Source: Luzula sylvatica
Taxonomy: Eukaryota > Streptophyta > Magnoliopsida > Poales > Juncaceae
Direction: 5' to 3'
Length of the DNA stretch: 64,000 bases
NCBI GenBank assembly: GCA_946800325.1
Contig: OX326960.1
Span: forward strand, 50,401,355 to 50,465,354
Under the pieces are notes generated by a model. It saw only the letters and a list, made by a program, of their open reading frames with translations. It searched no databases and was not told the origin of the DNA. Shown piece by piece: positions 22,146 through 34,154 of this stretch. The translations under genes and the position numbers were made by a program. Positions within the stretch are counted from its first letter, which is position 1; each line of letters starts with the position of its first letter.

Positions 22146-23235
22146 TAAAACAGGCAAGACTAGAAAAATAAAATTCAAGATAAAATAGTTTTTCAAGAAA
22201 TGAACGTATGAGAACAATGGATGTTTCTTCTTTCTCTCATTTCAATTCTCTCTTGAATGATTTTCTCTTATTTCTTGAGTGTTACTTCTTGAGATTTTTG
22301 CTTAATTTCACAACACGTTATCAGCACGAAGCTCCATCTTTTTAATCTCGATATTTCGGTGAAACCGAAAATAATACAATTGATTTCATGCTTTGGATTT
22401 ACAAGTATGAAATATGTGTTGAATAAAGCAACCCACCAAACCCACCAGAGATAGTAAAAGTAATTTTTATTTTACTTGCTGATTAAAGAGGGAGTGATAA
22501 CAAGCAATCTATCAAGCTGATGGAGATATACATTGTCTTCAATTTCTACATGAAAATGCGGTAAGAGTATTGGTATTCTCTAAATTACAAGAAAATTGTT
22601 CTTGGTCATGAATTGTGAACTTATCCAAAAAAAAAAAAATGGAAGTCCAAAAATTCATTTCGAATTGAGTAACAAAAGGAAATACAAATTACCAATAGAC
22701 TTCCATTTGTCTAGAGGATCTCAATTCTTTGAATTTGAGTAATTAAGATTATCTCAACACAAAGAAAGGGATTTTTTTTTCTTTTTTCGGCAAGTTCTTT
22801 TAAATTGTCCTCATTTGAGAATTTATCCCTGATTAAATTCGGGAGAGAATAGAGTCTCTAGACTCAAATAATTTACTGATCACTACAATCAAAGGAATTT
22901 AGAAGAAAGTAATTTAACTATTTATTAACATGTTAATTGTTCTCTCAATATCCCTTTTTCTAAATTATTCACCCCATTTTCTCTAAATTATTTGGGTTTC
23001 CATATATGCCTTTTACGATTTACATTTTGGCTTACAAAGATAGCTTTGATTGAAAGACTTGTTTTTCTCAAGTCAACATTTGCATAAGTGGCTGAAGCAC
23101 CGATAATACCTTATGGCTAAGTTAAGGAACATATTTTAGAAAAAAAAAAAAGAAAAACAAAAGGAAGTATACATCATGTATACCTCATTAATAATGGTAC
23201 TACGCATGTCATATTGGAAAATATAATCTTGAAAT
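22146..23235. other. AT-rich insert, possibly a copia LTR end plus primer site
   Basis: It lies between the two duplicated segments. ACACGTTATCAGCACGA (22314-22330), after TCACA, resembles the LTR/primer-site junction seen in a group of plant copia elements. No coding frame follows, and no boundary was fixed. Confidence 0.35.
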
Positions 23236-23237
23236 TA

Positions 23238-23625
23238 AACGAAGAGTCTTCCACTCAGGTTCTTTTTGTTTTTTAGTTAGAAGCCCGTAGGCAATTTCGC
23301 TTACAATTTTGAAGTCCACATTTACCTACTAAATAGAAGCTTTAAAAATAAATAAACAAACAGTCGCCTTTTTGTATTGCTCATTTTAAAGAAACTTATC
23401 TACAATTTATCTCCCTTTAAATTGGGAATGCTTTCTTGCTTTCACCAAATGCCACATGTTTGATTCTTGACCCTTGATTTTTACATATAAATTACATCAT
23501 GACCATTCTTTATGAGTTTTTCATGTTTGATTCTTGACCCTTGATTTTTACACATAAATTGCATCATGACCATTCTTTATGAGTTTTTGGCAATTGACTT
23601 TGAAGTCCACCTATTATAATTTTAT
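23238..23625. repeat. segmental duplication, copy 2 (empty SINE site)
   Basis: Paralogue of 21513-22145. GTATTGCTCATTTT occurs once, continuing into AAAGAAACTTATCTAC. Confidence 0.9.
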
Positions 23626-25177
23626 GAGTTTTTTATTAGACCACAGGTTTGATTCTTGACCCTTGATTTTTACACATAAATTACATCATGACCATTCTTT
23701 ATGAGTTTTTGGCATAATTGACTTTGAAGTCCACCTATTATAATTTTATGAGTTTTTGATTAGACCACATGTTTGATTCTTCCCTTGATTTTTACACACA
23801 AATTACATCATGACCATTGTTTATGAGTTTTTGGCATAATTGACTTTCAAGACCACCTATTATAATTTTATGAGTTTTTGATTGATTGAACATATATATG
23901 ATGCATCTTAACTAAATATTTAACATGCTTATCTATATCTATTATCATTGTATTTCTTTTGTTTTTTGAATTAAGATGGAATGTATACATAAAGCATTGC
24001 TTAATCTCTTATCATTTATAGTCGAATTCTTCAAAAACCCCCTAAATTTTTTGGAAATTATGAAAAAAACCCTATCTTTTTAGATTCCCTAAAAAAATCC
24101 CTATATTTGTGGCTTCCTCCAAGAACCCCCTAACATTTTTAGATTTCCTCAAAAATCCCCTACCTTTTTGTTATGATTTTGGAGATTACCATTATACCCT
24201 TTTCCATAATTTTATTTTATAAATATCCATAATTTAATAAATAATAAATATATATTAAAATACAAAAATAAATAATAAATAGATATTATAATAAATAGAT
24301 ATTAAAATATTATTATAAATAATACATAGATATTAAAATATTATAATAAATAATACATAGATATTAAAATACTAATAATTGTTGAAAATGACATTTTAAT
24401 ATCAATATATTATTTATTATAATATTTTAATATCTATGTATTATTTATTATAATATTTTAATATTATGTATTATTTATTTTTTAACATTTTTTATTTTTT
24501 TATAATAGTTTAATATCTATTTATTATTTATTAAATTATATAGATTTATAAAATAAAATTATGAGGGTATAATAGTCATTTTAAAAAACATAACAAAAAG
24601 ATAAGGGGTTTTTGGAAGAAACAAAAAATATAGGGAGGTTTTGAGGAAATCTAAAAAAAATAAGAGGTTTTTTAAAAAGACAGGGGATTTTTCATAATTT
24701 GTAAAACAATTAGGGGGTTTTAGAAGAATTTCCCTTTCTCTATTGAGCAGATAATAAATTAAGATACTTTCAAAAATATATTTCAAGAGCCAAGTTTGTT
24801 TTATTTATTGTTTATCTCTATTGAGCAGGTAATAAATTAAGATACTTTCAAAAATGTATTTCTAAAACCAAGTTTGTTTTATTGAAAATAAATGTTCATA
24901 ATGTATATTTTATTGTAATTGAATTTTTTTTGAATTAAGTTGAAATGTATATATAAAGCATCTGCTTAATCTATCTTTTGTTTATTTCTTTTGTTTTTTA
25001 ATTGTTTTAAGTATTATCATTTATAGTTTATATGTATTAATCAAGAGTTTTTTTATTGAAACTAAATGAGCATAATATACATTTATTGTAACTGAACTTT
25101 TGATTACTAGATATTTTGATACTATATTGGTACAAACAAAAAATAGAAATAATTCGTTGCGGAGCGCGTAGAATTTA
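23410..25177 (+). mobile_element. Helitron-like unit 1, interrupted by a long-TIR element
   Basis: It starts after a host A with TCTCCCTTTAAATTGGG and ends near TTGCGGAGCGCGTAGAATTT, running directly into a second unit. It carries four spaced copies of the block GTTTGATTCTTGACCCTTG..CATCATGACCATT. The 24024-24732 insertion is absent from unit 2. The terminal hairpin is weak, so the Helitron call is tentative. Confidence 0.45.
24024..24732. mobile_element. non-autonomous DNA transposon with long inverted ends
   Basis: GAATTCTTCAAAAACCCCCT at the left pairs with AGGGGGTTTTAGAAGAATTT at the right. The complementarity runs roughly 150-180 bp through CCCTA..TTTTTAGATT and ACCATTATACCC blocks to an AT core. 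Unit 2 has the empty site (CATTTATAG-TTTATCTCTATTG, near 25475). No clean target duplication was found. Confidence 0.7.
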
Positions 25178-25942
25178 TCTCCCTTTAAATTGGGAATACT
25201 TTCTTGCTTTCACCAAAGACCACATGTTTGATTCTTGACCTTTGATTTTTACACATAAATTGCATCATGGCCATTATTTATGAGTTTTTGACATAATTGA
25301 CTTTCAAGACCATCTATTGTAATTTTATGAGTTTTTGATTGATTGAACATATATATAATACATCTTAACTAAATATTTAAAATGCTTATCTATATCTATT
25401 ATCATTGTATTTCTTTTGTTTTTTGAATTAAGATGAAATGTATACGTAAAGCATTGTTTAATCTTTTATCATTTATAGTTTATCTCTATTGTCTTATTGA
25501 GCAGATAATAAATTAAGATATTTTCAAAACTATATTTCTAAAACCAAGCTTGTTTTATTTATAGTTTATCTCTATTGAGCATATAATAAATTAAGATACT
25601 TTCAAGAATATATTTCTAAAACCAAGTTTGTTTTAATGAAACTAAATGTTCATAACGTATATTTTATTGTAATCGAATTTTTTTGAATGAAGTTGAAATG
25701 TATATGTAAAGCATCTGCTTAATCTATCATTTGTGTATTGCTTTTGTTTTTTGTATTGTTTTAAGTATTATCATTTATAGTTTATCTGTATTAGTCAAGA
25801 TTTTTTTATTGAAACTAAATGATCATAATATACATTTATTGTAACTGAACTTTTGATTACTAGATATTTTACTATGTTGGTACAAACAAAAAATAGAAAT
25901 AACAAAATTACAATTCGCAGCGGAGCGTGTAGAATTTCCTAG
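25178..25942 (+). mobile_element. Helitron-like unit 2
   Basis: It starts TCTCCCTTTAAATTGGG after a host A and ends GCAGCGGAGCGTGTAG..CCTAG before a T. It matches unit 1 over most of its length. The CTAG end and A/T flanks fit Helitron rules, but the hairpin is short. Confidence 0.45.
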
Positions 25943-26713
25943 TCTCATTAATAGTTGAAAGAGCATCAAGATGTTGACATGATCTTGTTGATAATCATAT
26001 GCTGGTTGAAGATGAAACACAATTAATTATATATTGTGAGAGATTATGGATTCGATTTTCATTGGCATTAAAAAAATTAAGTATCAGTAACAAAAACGAT
26101 CGTTTGTCGGATATCATTCACACAAAAAAAAAACCAAATAATCAAATAATTATTTAAATTAATAATATGAATAAAAATCAATACAAGCTTGGTATAGTCG
26201 CGTCTTCGTGTCACTGCTGTCATAAAGACAGATTGACGTACTCTTGTGTAGGATTTGTGTTTATTCATCTCCGATGTTTTACACATCGAGAACTTATTTC
26301 GTATTCGTTCCGGTAGCACGGTGAAAAACATATGTGCGTCTCATCGAAAGAAATGGTGTGCATCGAATTCTTCGATATTTTGTATTTCTACATGTATACA
26401 CTGTGCAAGTATTTTTGGAAGAAAGAAAACATACTATTTCATAATGTTTTTTTTTAGGATTGTATAATGTGTGTAAGGAAGAATGTTTTTTTTATCAATC
26501 ATAACCTTCCTTCTTTATATACACACTCCATACCTTTTCATCTCCTTATTTCAGTTTCTTGTCAGTATATTGAAGAAATGAAAGGATAACAAATAACGGA
26601 AGATTATAAGGGTGTGCATAGGGGGCTTTTACTAAAAAAAAAAATTAATTTCCATTATCTTTCATAATTGTGATTCAAAGAATAAATCAAACCATATATT
26701 TTAATTAGTATAA
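25943..26713. other. intergenic, nothing recognised
   Basis: AT-rich, moderately complex sequence (26170-26400 is less AT-rich). No convincing frame, inverted ends or homology. Confidence 0.4.
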
Positions 26714-27603
26714 TCCTATACTTTTCCCTGCCTCCTGGTGCAGCCACGTCACCAGGGGCCTTTTTGTAAAAAAAAAAATTTCTTTTTACATTTTGGTCCT
26801 TTTTTATTTACAAGTTGGTCCTTTTTTTAACAAAAAAATTACACTTTGGTCCTTTTTTTTACATTTTGGTTCTTAATATTTGCATTTTGGTCCTTCGAAC
26901 TTTTAAAATTTACATTTAGGTCCAAGGGCCTCAAATTGGTCCTTTTTTGTAAAAAAATTTATATTTTGGTCCTTTTTTCACATTTTGGTCCTTTATATTT
27001 GCATTTTGGTCCTTCGAAGTTTTAAATTTTACATTTTGGTCCAGGGTCCTCTTTGTACAAAAAAATTTATTCACATTTTGGTCCTTTTTAATTTACATTT
27101 TGGTCCTTTTTATTCCGAAAAATTATATTTTGGTCCTTTTTTATTTACATTTTGGTCCTCTAAGTTTAAAAAAAAACATTTTGGTCCAGGGGCCTCTTTG
27201 TCAAAAAAATTTAATTTACATATTGGTCCTTTTTCATTACATTTTGGTCCTTTTTAGTTGAAAAAACTATATTTTGGTCCTTTCTATTTTTGTTTTGGTC
27301 CTTTCAAGTTTAAAATATTACATTTTGGTACTTCATATTTACATCTTGATCCTCTTTTATTTACACATTTTAATTCGAAAAAAAAAAATTAATTCACATT
27401 TTGGTCTTTTTTAATTTACATTTTGGTCCTTTTCAGTTTGAAAAATTACATTTCAGTCCTTCTCAGTTTGAAAAATCCACAACACCACACAAATCGAATC
27501 ACTGACCAATACAACGCTGCCGAAAAATAAATACAGAAAAAGCACAAATCATAAAAGAAAACAAATCAACGTGCCCCGCGCAATTGCGCGGGGTTATAGC
27601 TAG
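26714..27603 (+). mobile_element. Helitron, 890 bp
   Basis: It starts TCCTATACTTTTCC after host A (26713). It ends with the perfect palindromic hairpin CCCCGCGCAATTGCGCGGGG (27574-27593), then TTATAG and CTAG (27600-27603) before host T. These are the canonical TC..hairpin..CTRR ends between A and T. The interior is a degenerate array of ACATTTTGGTCCTTTTT units with no protein, so it is non-autonomous. Confidence 0.88.
26800..27470 (+). repeat. TTTTGGTCC minisatellite inside the Helitron
   Basis: About 25 irregular copies of ACATTTTGGTCCTTTTTT separated by A/T runs. It gives spurious short reading frames. Confidence 0.85.
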
Positions 27604-27901
27604 TATATTATAAAAGAAAAATGCACATATTTTAACCAAGCAATATACAAGTTTTAATTTATAAGTATTATTTAACTAAATAATACTAACAGATCCGAAT
27701 TGGAAAAATTCATCATTAATCATTAATTATTATGCAGTGGGAATTTGAAAACCTGTACCAAGTAAACACACAAATGGAAATTTAACTAGCTAAATTTATA
27801 TGCATTTTATTCATTTTATTTGGCGAAAATTTAACCGGCTAAATTTATGTGCATTTTATTTATTTTACTCGGCAAAAATATATATTCTACTATTTAACCG
27901 G

Positions 27902-28912
27902 CTAGATTGAATCTTCAGAAAATAAGTTTACTGGCAAATTAATATCATTATTTCCCATTTCCCTTTCTGGTATCCAATTATGAATTTGATGTAAATCTAA
28001 ATCTTCAAAGTTATTAGCTTGATTTAATTTATATTCATATAATATTTGATTTATTATTTGCCATTCATTTAATTGTACATTAGTAAATGATCTTCTACAC
28101 CTTTCTGACCAAAATTGATACATAGATATGCCTAATAGAATCTGATAGTCCTTATTTTCTTTGTCATTTATAATAATATCCAGTGGATTAAAATTGTGCA
28201 ATATATGCATCTCTAATATATTATGTAATTTATTCCATTTATTATTTATGAATTGGCATTGATTAATTTAATGATCCACATTTTCTTCAAAATTTTTGCA
28301 AAGAGGACACCTATTAGGGATATTCCAGCCTTTCCTCTGCAATGAATCAATGGTGAGTAATTTTCTTTTACACATTAACCATAAAAATATTTGAATTTTA
28401 AGATTAATTTTTATTTTCCAAATGTTTTTATAATAAGCTTCAACATATACTCCTTTATGATTGTTTGATAAGTACTTTTACATGAATAGCCCTTATTTTT
28501 GTTCCATTTCCATTGTAGTTCATCTTTTTGTGATGGATTGAGATCAAGGAATTCACAAATTTGCTGAAGATCTAAATATTGGTCATTGGCCATATTTGGT
28601 AAAGGTACTACTATCCCTAGACTGGTATATAAATTAGATTCATTTATTTTTTGCATAAAATATTTGACTGTTCCATATTTATTTTCACAATAAGAATATA
28701 ATTCCTTAAATTTTAAGTGTAATGGTTGATTATTCCATCTCCCTTTCCAGAAATTAGATTTTTCTCCATTTCCTATTATAATGTTCAAACTTTCATTAAA
28801 AAAATCAATGTTTTTAATCACATCAGTCCAAAAGTATGAGTAATTTTTATTATTAGTATTTTCTTCATTTATTTCTGAGATATCTCCAATTATGTTTTTC
28901 CAGCCTAATTTT
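27902..28912 (-). pseudogene. L1-type LINE ORF2, C-terminal part
   Basis: Minus-strand frames read IIIGNGEKSNFWKGRWNNQP, LQWKWNKNKGYSCKSTY, IKINLKIQIFLWLMCKRKLL, GWNIPNRCPLCKNFEENVDH, a stop, then INQCQFINNKWNKL. This is the zinc-binding region after reverse transcriptase in plant non-LTR elements (W.W...G.fS.KS.Y and CPLC..E...H). A frameshift lies between 28210 and 28411. The upstream side is cut by copia copy C at 28913, so the RT and endonuclease are gone. Confidence 0.75.
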
Positions 28913-29782
28913 GAAAGAAATACAGTTTCGGATCAACCGTAAAAGTGTACATAAGGATAAACGAATGTAGTCGTACATTCGTAGCCATAACTTTCAGTAG
29001 GAAAATCCGATTTGAATGGTTCAAATTGGGTAAGATAGATAATTAGATTATCTATAACCTTCATGTAGAAATATATTTCATATGAACGAAGTATAAGTGT
29101 CGTTTCTGTGAAATACCGAAAGGGTGCAACAGTATGACATACAGTTAGTAAAACCGTCATAACTTTTGCATACGAACTCCAATTGGGCTGGGACAAATTG
29201 GGTTGTGTAGATAATAAGATTATCTACAACCTTCATGTTGGTTGATTGTCTGTCAGAGAAATTTATCAATTTCGTCTGGACAGATTACTGAACAGGTTCA
29301 TGCACTTTTCTGTGTGAAAGGATGTATATTGGATATACATGCCTTTTGGCTAATCCTAATCCTATTAGATATAAATAGGATACTTTCTCTCTCATCCCTA
29401 AGCAATTCATACAGAATTATTCTACCCAAAACACAAGAAAAAAGAGCAAATTCAGATTTGATCTTTTGTGATAATAAGATTATAAGATTAACTAGAACTT
29501 TCGTTCACGTTCAAAGTCGGTTGGAACAATTTAATATTTTTGTTTCAACAGAATACTGAAAAGGTGTCTGTAGTTTTCTGGTTGAAAATGTGTCTATTGG
29601 ATAAACTTACCTTTTCATTTGTTCGTATTTTACTAAAACTGGTATAACGTTCAGTAGAAAATTTCGATTTGAATGGTTCAAATTGGGTTAGTTAGATAAT
29701 GAGATTATCTAGAACTTTCATGTTGTAATATATTTTATTTGAGCGAAGTATTAGTGTCGTTCTAATGAAATACCGAAAGGGT

Positions 29783-30005
29783 GCAGAAAAACAGTTTTTC
29801 TGCCGCCCCGGGGGCAGTTTTTGGCGCCCCGGACGCGTCCCGGGCGAGGTTTTCTCGCGCCCCACGGCCCTTGCGTTACAACGGATGGGGAAGTCCGTTA
29901 TAACGGACCCTTCTCTGGATGCTGTTTTTGTTTTCGCGATAACTTTGGCTACGAAGCTCGGAATTTTGAGTTCTTTATATCGATTTGATCGGCATCAAAC
30001 ATTCT
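29783..30005 (+). other. GC-rich block unique to copia copy C
   Basis: Rich in GCCCCGGG, GGACGCGTCCCGG and AACGGA..TCCGTT palindromes, flanked by sequence shared with element D (57660 on the left, 57925 on the right). It could be an ancestral leader/LTR segment lost from D, or an insertion. Confidence 0.6.
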
Positions 30006-31384
30006 AGCATATTAGATAATTAATTATTTAGAATAATTAATCTCCCTAAATAAATCATATGCATTTACAAATCTTGTGATAGTGATATAATATGATTATG
30101 TCACGAATTTAGAAACATGCAATGGCATGATCCCTCATAATATTTAAGTCATGGAAATGTCTTCCATATTCACAACCACTATGATCGGTACTACGTCTCA
30201 CATGGGTTAAGGCCAACGCCGACATGGGTTATTGTAGTCATCGACGGGGTGGCAAGCGTTAAATAGGGACTGATAAGGGTTAAGGCCAAAGCCGACTTAT
30301 TAGTAGTTTATTTGAACGATACGATGAGTATGGTTGTGACTTAACCGTTCAAGCCAGTAAGGGTTGAGGCCGAAGCCGACTTGATTGGAAGTTCGGGGCA
30401 TAGATAGGATGCACACACGGAACTGGGATTGTATAGGATACGATCCATCACCGAAATCCTATAAAGGTTCGAGAGTCGCATTGGATGCGATTGGATATAA
30501 TCCTACCTAAATAGCGAGATCCCACTCGTCTGCCAAAGCAACTTGTGGGAGGATCGTAAAATATGGGTCTTGAGTGTTATGGACTTGGAGTCCCGTATCG
30601 GTATGAGGGTTATCGATTCGATAAAAATAACACATTCATATATTCATCATATAAGCATATAGATTAAGTACGCACGGTTAGGAGTTAATCTTCATCATCC
30701 GTTTAGAATTATGTTTTCAAGCAACACCAAATATATCGATGAGATCGATATGATAGATGGCTTTTGGGCCGGAATTACCGTTATTAACCTTGATAGTCAA
30801 AGAATAATTCTTAGACTTAAAGGAACGTGTTGGACACGGAAATGGTAGATTCGGGGCTCAATGCTATGGCTTTAGAGAAAGTCGGGTTCGATAAACTTTA
30901 AGAAGGAATCGAACGATATTACGTGCCTTGTGGTGGCATGTATAGACGCAAATTTCTCAAAATTGTTTTGAGAATTCGGGTGGATATGAAAGTAAAACAC
31001 AACGCTCATGAAATAGTTTCAAGAGCTAGAGCGCGTTGAATGGTTCGATGCGGCTCAAAGAGTAGGTTAATTTTGAGACGCCTTATGGGTCTTTGATTAA
31101 CACTCGTGTGTTGATGGTACGAGATTTTATCTTCGTAACCGAATAGCATATGCATTCGATAGATAAGTCGATCCCGAAATTGCATATGATGCGATTTAAA
31201 TTTGAATTGGAGATGCTCAGAGTATCCGAGGAATCCAATGCATATAGATGCGTGGATGTCCTTGTAATTCAAAAGCGGGATCGAAATAAATATATGTCTA
31301 AGGGTATTTTGGGAAAATGTTTTCCAAACAGAAAGTTCGGACAAGGAGTTGTCCAAACTAATGACTCAAAAATGGTGAAATCCG

Positions 31385-32376
31385 AGGAGGATTAAACCTA
31401 GTAGTTGATTGCTTCTTTTGGCATTGCCGCCTTGGCCATATAAACGAGATTCACGTATCTAGATTCCATATGATGGATTGCTAGAATCATTCGAATTATA
31501 TTCGATTGATTAATGCGATACTTATTTATTAGGCAAGACGACAAAGGGCATCATTCTCCAATGGTTGGAGAAAGATCCAACGAATTATTGGAACTTACAT
31601 TCACATGTAGATGATCCGATAAGTTCCGAGGCAAGAGGAGGCTATCAGTATTTTGTTATGTTTATGGACGGTTAAAATAGATATGGAAATATCTATTTAA
31701 TGCGTGCCGAAACAGAGACTTTTGAAAGGTTCAAAGAGTTTCAAAAACGAAATACGAAATCAACTAAGCAAGAAAATCAAAGCTTTTCGATAGGATCGAG
31801 AAGGCGAGTATTTGAGCTAAACCTTTCGATAGGATCGAAGAGGCGATATTTGAGTTATGAATATTGATGATCATTTATGATTGTGGAATCGTTTCACGAT
31901 TGCCTTTATTCGGAACATTGAGATGTGTCCGAAAAGAGGAAATGAACGCATGTTGGACATGGTTCGATAAATGATAAGTCAATAGGATCTCCCAAAAATA
32001 TTTTGGGGATACGCCCTTGAGACAGCGGCACTAATGAATGGTTGCATTAAGATATGGACCATAAACCTTCTAATCGGTACAAAAGACGCCATATGAGATA
32101 TGGATCGGAATGGTTCCGAAGTTGTCACTTGTACAGATTTGAGGATGTGAGTGTATTTCGAAATTTGTTTCGGTTAAACTCAATCCCAAATCTGGAAATT
32201 GTTCGTTTATCCTTAAGGAAACTAAAGGGTATTAGTTCTAACGTCCCGACGAAAATGAAATTTTCGTGGCTCGAAGAGATGCCTTCTTGGAGGAGGACTA
32301 GATGCGCACAAGTTTGGAACTTGGTGCCATTTATCTCTATGCGGGCTAGTGGGAGTAGAATAAATCTCGAAAGAGT
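31385..32376 (+). pseudogene. integrase remnant of copia C
   Basis: FWHCRLGHINEIHVSRFH is readable near 31410. The integrase core reads SSEARGGYQYFVMFMDG, a stop, NRYGNIYLM (about 31617-31705), and later RMLDMVR, a stop, MISQ, a stop, DLPKIFWGYALETAAL (31945-32035). Several frameshifts. At least two of the stops are shared with element D. Confidence 0.8.
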
Positions 32377-32445
32377 TTTCTCCTGTTTTAAAGTTTGAAG
32401 TAATAAATTCATTATAATTTTTTGTTATGTTTGAAAGATCATTTT

Positions 32446-33669
32446 TTAAATCTGTTGATATTCTTTTATAATAATCACTTTTTTTTTTTGATTTTTTTCA
32501 GGGATTTGAGGCATATTCAAAATTGTTAGGGGCAAGTTATCTTGATTAAATTCCAAGGTATATATTTCTGGATTTTCCAAAATTTGTTCCCCTTGTACCC
32601 TTAGTACATTTTCCCTCTTAGTGCTTTCTGAATTGTTGTTTAATGACTCAACCCTAATTATGTCCATACTATTTTCATCTTGATTTGAGAATTGATTTAA
32701 ATCATTTCCATCATATGGTTCTATATTTTCAGTATATGGTATCAATTTATTAAAATCAGTGGTTGCTACTTTTGTTGCTGAATTGATTATGGATTCCATA
32801 AAGTTAGGTAGTGATGACTTCATATCATAAACAATTAATTGTTTTTGTTGTAATTTTTCAAAATCAATTTTAAAAGTTTTTTCATGTAAATTCTCATTTA
32901 AAGTCTCATTATCTTGACTGTCCATTTTTAGGTTATTTGACAAATTTACCATTTTACCCTTGACTCTCCAATAAGAAATTATTTTTTTCTTTTTTTGCCA
33001 GATTTTAGTAATTTTCTTTGTATTATTGGTTGTAAGTTTTTCGTTTGTTTTTTGAGATTTAAAATCCTTTTTGATGTTTCCTGATTTGATTTCAGTCTTT
33101 TTTGGGATTATTTCATTTTTGTTTATTTGGGAAGAGCTTGCAAAATTTAATATTTCCTTAACAGGTAGTATAGTAGTAAATTTTTTGTCAATATTTTTAA
33201 TTGAATTTGGAATTTTTATATTTTCTTTGCAATTAATTAATAATTTGATACTTGAAATATTTTTTGTTGGAATGTAGGTACCGACTTTTATTAGTGTACC
33301 AAGAGACTCAGTAATTTTTATTAATGATATAGGGTTGCAATAAATGTCAGGTAAATTTTCAATTTGAATTTCTTTTGTCAAAATTTTGTGATTAATTTCT
33401 GTTGTATTTGTTAATAAATTCACTATTAATTGATTATTATCTATTTCTTTATTTAGGACCTGTTTCCCCTTTTGAAAATATGCAATATTTGGCTTAGAGA
33501 GAGGTATGGTTTTTTCAAAGAATTTTGTTTCAGAATAGCAAAATTTTTCAACATGACCTAATTTATGACATTTGTAACATCTTATTGGTTCCCTACATTG
33601 AAATCTTGTGTGTGTAGTTGATAAACACCTAAAACATGTTTTTATACTGAGGTTTTTTGTATTTGCTAA
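32446..33669 (-). CDS. LINE ORF1-like zinc-knuckle protein (copy B), no start codon, C-terminus altered
   Basis: A minus-strand frame open for about 407 codons. It begins just after a stop at about 33670 with NLSIKTCFRCL. It has two CCHC knuckles (CFRCLSTTHTRFQC, CYKCHKLGHVEKFC; about 33545-33650), then a region with LPDIYCNPISLIKITESLGT and the conserved segment WQKKKKIISYWRVKGK (about 32960-33000). The rest is N/E/K-rich. It runs into an A tract (T run 32480-32490) where the frame probably shifts, so the last residues may not be native. Plant L1 elements encode such an RNA-binding chaperone-like protein upstream of ORF2. The frame has no internal stop, suggesting a young copy. A sibling lies at 34155-35930. 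Confidence 0.65.
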   Translation of the reverse strand, partial: LANTKNLSIKTCFRCLSTTHTRFQCREPIRCYKCHKLGHVEKFCYSETKFFEKTIPLSKPNIAYFQKGKQVLNKEIDNNQLIVNLLTNTTEINHKILTKEIQIENLPDIYCNPISLIKITESLGTLIKVGTYIPTKNISSIKLLINCKENIKIPNSIKNIDKKFTTILPVKEILNFASSSQINKNEIIPKKTEIKSGNIKKDFKSQKTNEKLTTNNTKKITKIWQKKKKIISYWRVKGKMVNLSNNLKMDSQDNETLNENLHEKTFKIDFEKLQQKQLIVYDMKSSLPNFMESIINSATKVATTDFNKLIPYTENIEPYDGNDLNQFSNQDENSMDIIRVESLNNNSESTKRENVLRVQGEQILENPEIYTLEFNQDNLPLTILNMPQIPEKNQKKKVIIIKEYQQI

Positions 33670-34140
33670 CTAATGTCCATTGGGTATTTTGATTTGTTTT
33701 TTGATTTAGGGCTTGGGCATAAGTAGGTTTGGAAATCATGACGTAAAGAAGTTTAGAAGATTTAGAAAACTTAGCCGTTTGGAGTCTTCATGAAGATGGA
33801 ATTGGCTTCAAGCTTTTGAACTTTGATTCTTTCCCTCTTACTTCCCTTGTAGCGCCTTGTTTCAATTCTGTGCCTTCAGTTTGTAATATTCTTTTGCGTT
33901 GATTCTTGCACTCTTCGTTGCTATCTTTGAGTCTTCTTGTTTATGTCTTGTTTGATTTTGAGGATGTTTGTTTGAGAGAGACCTTCTTGGTTTTCTTGAA
34001 AGATGCCGGTGGGGTTCACCGGAATAAGGTCAATTAGAAGCCTCCGGAGAGAGAAGTGAAACCGGTGTAGTTCACCGGTGAAAAATCGCGCCTCAAAAAA
34101 CCGCCTCAAAAAATCGCCTCGAAATCCCTACTATAACTTT
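33670..34140 (-). other. 5' untranslated part of LINE copy B
   Basis: Less AT-rich than the ORF, with repeated TTTTTTGAGGCG at its start (34085-34130) and ACCGGTGAA..TTCACCGGT palindromes. It follows immediately after the end of copy A's ORF1 (LDANESEE, stop near 34155), so the two LINEs are in tight head-to-tail or nested order. Confidence 0.5.
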
Positions 34141-34154
34141 TATATTTTTAATCT

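Larger units (their letters stand above)
28914..32376 (+). mobile_element. Ty1/copia element C, defective and truncated
   Basis: It follows element D: partial LTR (GAAATACAGTTTCGG at 28919 to about 29345), a jump near 29390-29480 that skips the rest of the LTR and the primer site, the leader, then a degraded coding region. The right end breaks inside sequence equivalent to 60290, before RT, so it has no RT, RNase H or 3' LTR. It lies between LINE ORF1 (right) and ORF2 (left) remnants. A GC-rich block (29783-30005) replaces about 250 bp of the element D leader. Confidence 0.8.

Noticed and set aside
22314..22330. Confident copia primer site and LTR
   Set aside because: The motif is suggestive, but no LTR partner, coding region or duplication was found. 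Kept only as a low-confidence note.
26985..27257. 90-codon frame rich in VLF/FGP
   Set aside because: Translation of the TTTTGGTCC minisatellite inside a Helitron.
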